The position numbers and the translations under genes are program-made. Below are positions 63,329 to 64,000 of a stretch of 64,000 nt of DNA, in pieces. Under the pieces are notes generated by a model that worked only from the letters and a program-made list of their open reading frames with translations, was not told where the DNA came from and did no database searches. The stretch's first letter is position 1, and each line of letters begins with the position of its first letter. Source of the stretch: an uncultured Clostridia bacterium (GTDB taxonomy: Bacteria > Bacillota > Clostridia > Oscillospirales > Acutalibacteraceae); assembly GCA_947584595.1 (NCBI GenBank), contig CANPWP010000002.1, positions 62,001-126,000 on the forward strand. The letters run 5' to 3'.

Positions 63329-64000
63329 TTACCCTATTAAATGATATTTTTCAAGTACTTTTGTAATTTTTTCTCCTTTTGGCAAAAATTTTATTTCAGT
63401 TGCAGTGAATGTTCTAAATAAAAGCAGGGCAATTATATACACTATTACTGCCGTCAAAATAGATATTATTGCCGAAATTTTTAAATTTAAGACATTTGAA
63501 AGCAACATATTTGTAAAAAACGCACCTGCCGCACAACACATTGAAGCGCCTAACGGTTTTATGACGGTTGAGAGCATATTCGGCAGCACGCCCGAATATT
63601 TAACAAGAAAATACATTGCAACTATACACATTAAAGCATAAGCCACAAGAGAACCTGCTGTTGCGCCTTGAATGTTTATACTTATTATGCTTACAAATGA
63701 CCAGGTTATAAATACTTTTATTAAAAGTCCTCCGCTATAAAGGAATAACGGTATATTTACCTTACCTACTCCCTGAAGCATACTGCAAATAGGAGTTATA
63801 GCAGAAGTGAATATTGTTGTAAATCCCATAACTGTCAATACTCTTGAACCGACTTCAACAAGAGTAGGATCACTGTAAATCAGACCTAATATAGGTTTTG
63901 CAAGAACGCTTAAACCAAGACCTGCCGGGAACGCTACCATCATTGTGAGTTTTAATACTGTTTCAATAGCACTTTTTAGCTCATATTTATTGCCTGTTGT
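63329..64000 (-). CDS. SpoVB/YabM-like polysaccharide flippase, C-terminal part (5' end outside window)
   Basis: MOP-superfamily lipid-linked sugar exporter. The frame runs off the window end, so the first half is missing; an ATG at 63943 is internal. 223 residues remain, with about six helices: LTMMVAFPAGLGLSVLAKPI, VLTVMGFTTIFTSAITPICS, QGATAGSLVAYALMCIVAMY, MCCAAGAFFTNMLLSNV, ISAIISILTAVIVYIIALL. In Bacillus yabM, a spoVB homologue, precedes yabN; the same order here supports a SpoVB/YabM identity over MurJ or a Wzx flippase. Confidence 0.82.
   Translation of the reverse strand, partial: TTGNKYELKSAIETVLKLTMMVAFPAGLGLSVLAKPILGLIYSDPTLVEVGSRVLTVMGFTTIFTSAITPICSMLQGVGKVNIPLFLYSGGLLIKVFITWSFVSIISINIQGATAGSLVAYALMCIVAMYFLVKYSGVLPNMLSTVIKPLGASMCCAAGAFFTNMLLSNVLNLKISAIISILTAVIVYIIALLLFRTFTATEIKFLPKGEKITKVLEKYHLIG

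Overview
The window is AT-rich and reads as the chromosome of a spore-forming Clostridia-class Firmicute, probably an anaerobic gut commensal of the Oscillospiraceae/Ruminococcaceae type. The evidence is: the sporulation genes sigK, spoIIGA-sigE, cwlD, cwlJ-gerQ, ylmC/ymxH, yabP-yabQ and a spoVB-like gene; a PolC-type DNA polymerase; a nine-gene V/A-type ATPase; a SCIFF ranthipeptide with its radical SAM maturase; FeoAB ferrous iron uptake; and a choloylglycine (bile salt) hydrolase. The species cannot be named from the sequence alone. No rRNA, CRISPR array or insertion sequence was seen. One tRNA is present.

Layout. 1-4.9 kb: the end of citrate synthase, a tyrosine recombinase, a 682-bp gene-free stretch holding a large palindrome, a small XRE regulator, radA and cwlD. 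5-7.3 kb: feoAB behind a candidate metal-repressor operator. 7.3-14.2 kb (minus strand): a DUF188 protein, sigK, a membrane glycosyltransferase, the SCIFF maturase and its precursor (a 51-residue gene), an Orn/Lys/Arg decarboxylase and prfC. 14.4-16.7 kb: hemW facing gerQ and cwlJ. 16.8-19.4 kb: tRNA-Ser(CGA), then an ECF sigma factor with a membrane RsgI-like anti-sigma factor carrying three PepSY repeats. 19.6-24.7 kb: bile salt hydrolase, an RluA-family pseudouridine synthase, a DUF1294 membrane protein, a GHL10-family secreted protein, mtaB, and an HPr-like protein lacking the phosphorylatable histidine. 24.7-28.2 kb: a partial histidine operon, hisZ-hisG-hisA-hisI-hisE. 28.2-42.4 kb: a long minus-strand housekeeping run (rpsB-tsf, pyrH-frr-uppS-cdsA-dxr-rseP-ispG-polC, then an AI-2E-family protein). 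42.6-45 kb: a SleB-like wall hydrolase, ylmC/ymxH and degV. 45.2-53.9 kb: the V-ATPase operon. 54-55.7 kb: spoIIGA-sigE. 55.8-64 kb (minus strand): a MORN-repeat protein, pfkA, a THUMP methyltransferase, hpf, then yabR-divIC-yabQ-yabP-yabO, hup, mazG and a spoVB/yabM-like gene cut by the window end.

How the genes work together. Both mother-cell sigma factors are encoded (SigE with its processing protease, and an uninterrupted SigK with a hydrophobic pro-region). So are late products: cortex and germination hydrolases, coat-associated GerQ, and the YabP/YabQ cortex proteins. The V-ATPase rotor carries the residue pattern of Na+-binding c subunits, so sodium coupling is likely. Several genes start with TTG behind a strong ribosome binding site. 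For these I moved the start away from the longest possible reading frame and say so in the entries.

Most noteworthy: the candidate recombination site beside the tyrosine recombinase, the two palindromic boxes around the hisZ -10, the hairpin that would hide the sigK ribosome binding site, the seven-cysteine SCIFF peptide, the ECF/RsgI-PepSY pair, a 29-residue membrane peptide gene between the V-ATPase and spoIIGA, and an unexplained structured intergenic segment near 57.2 kb.
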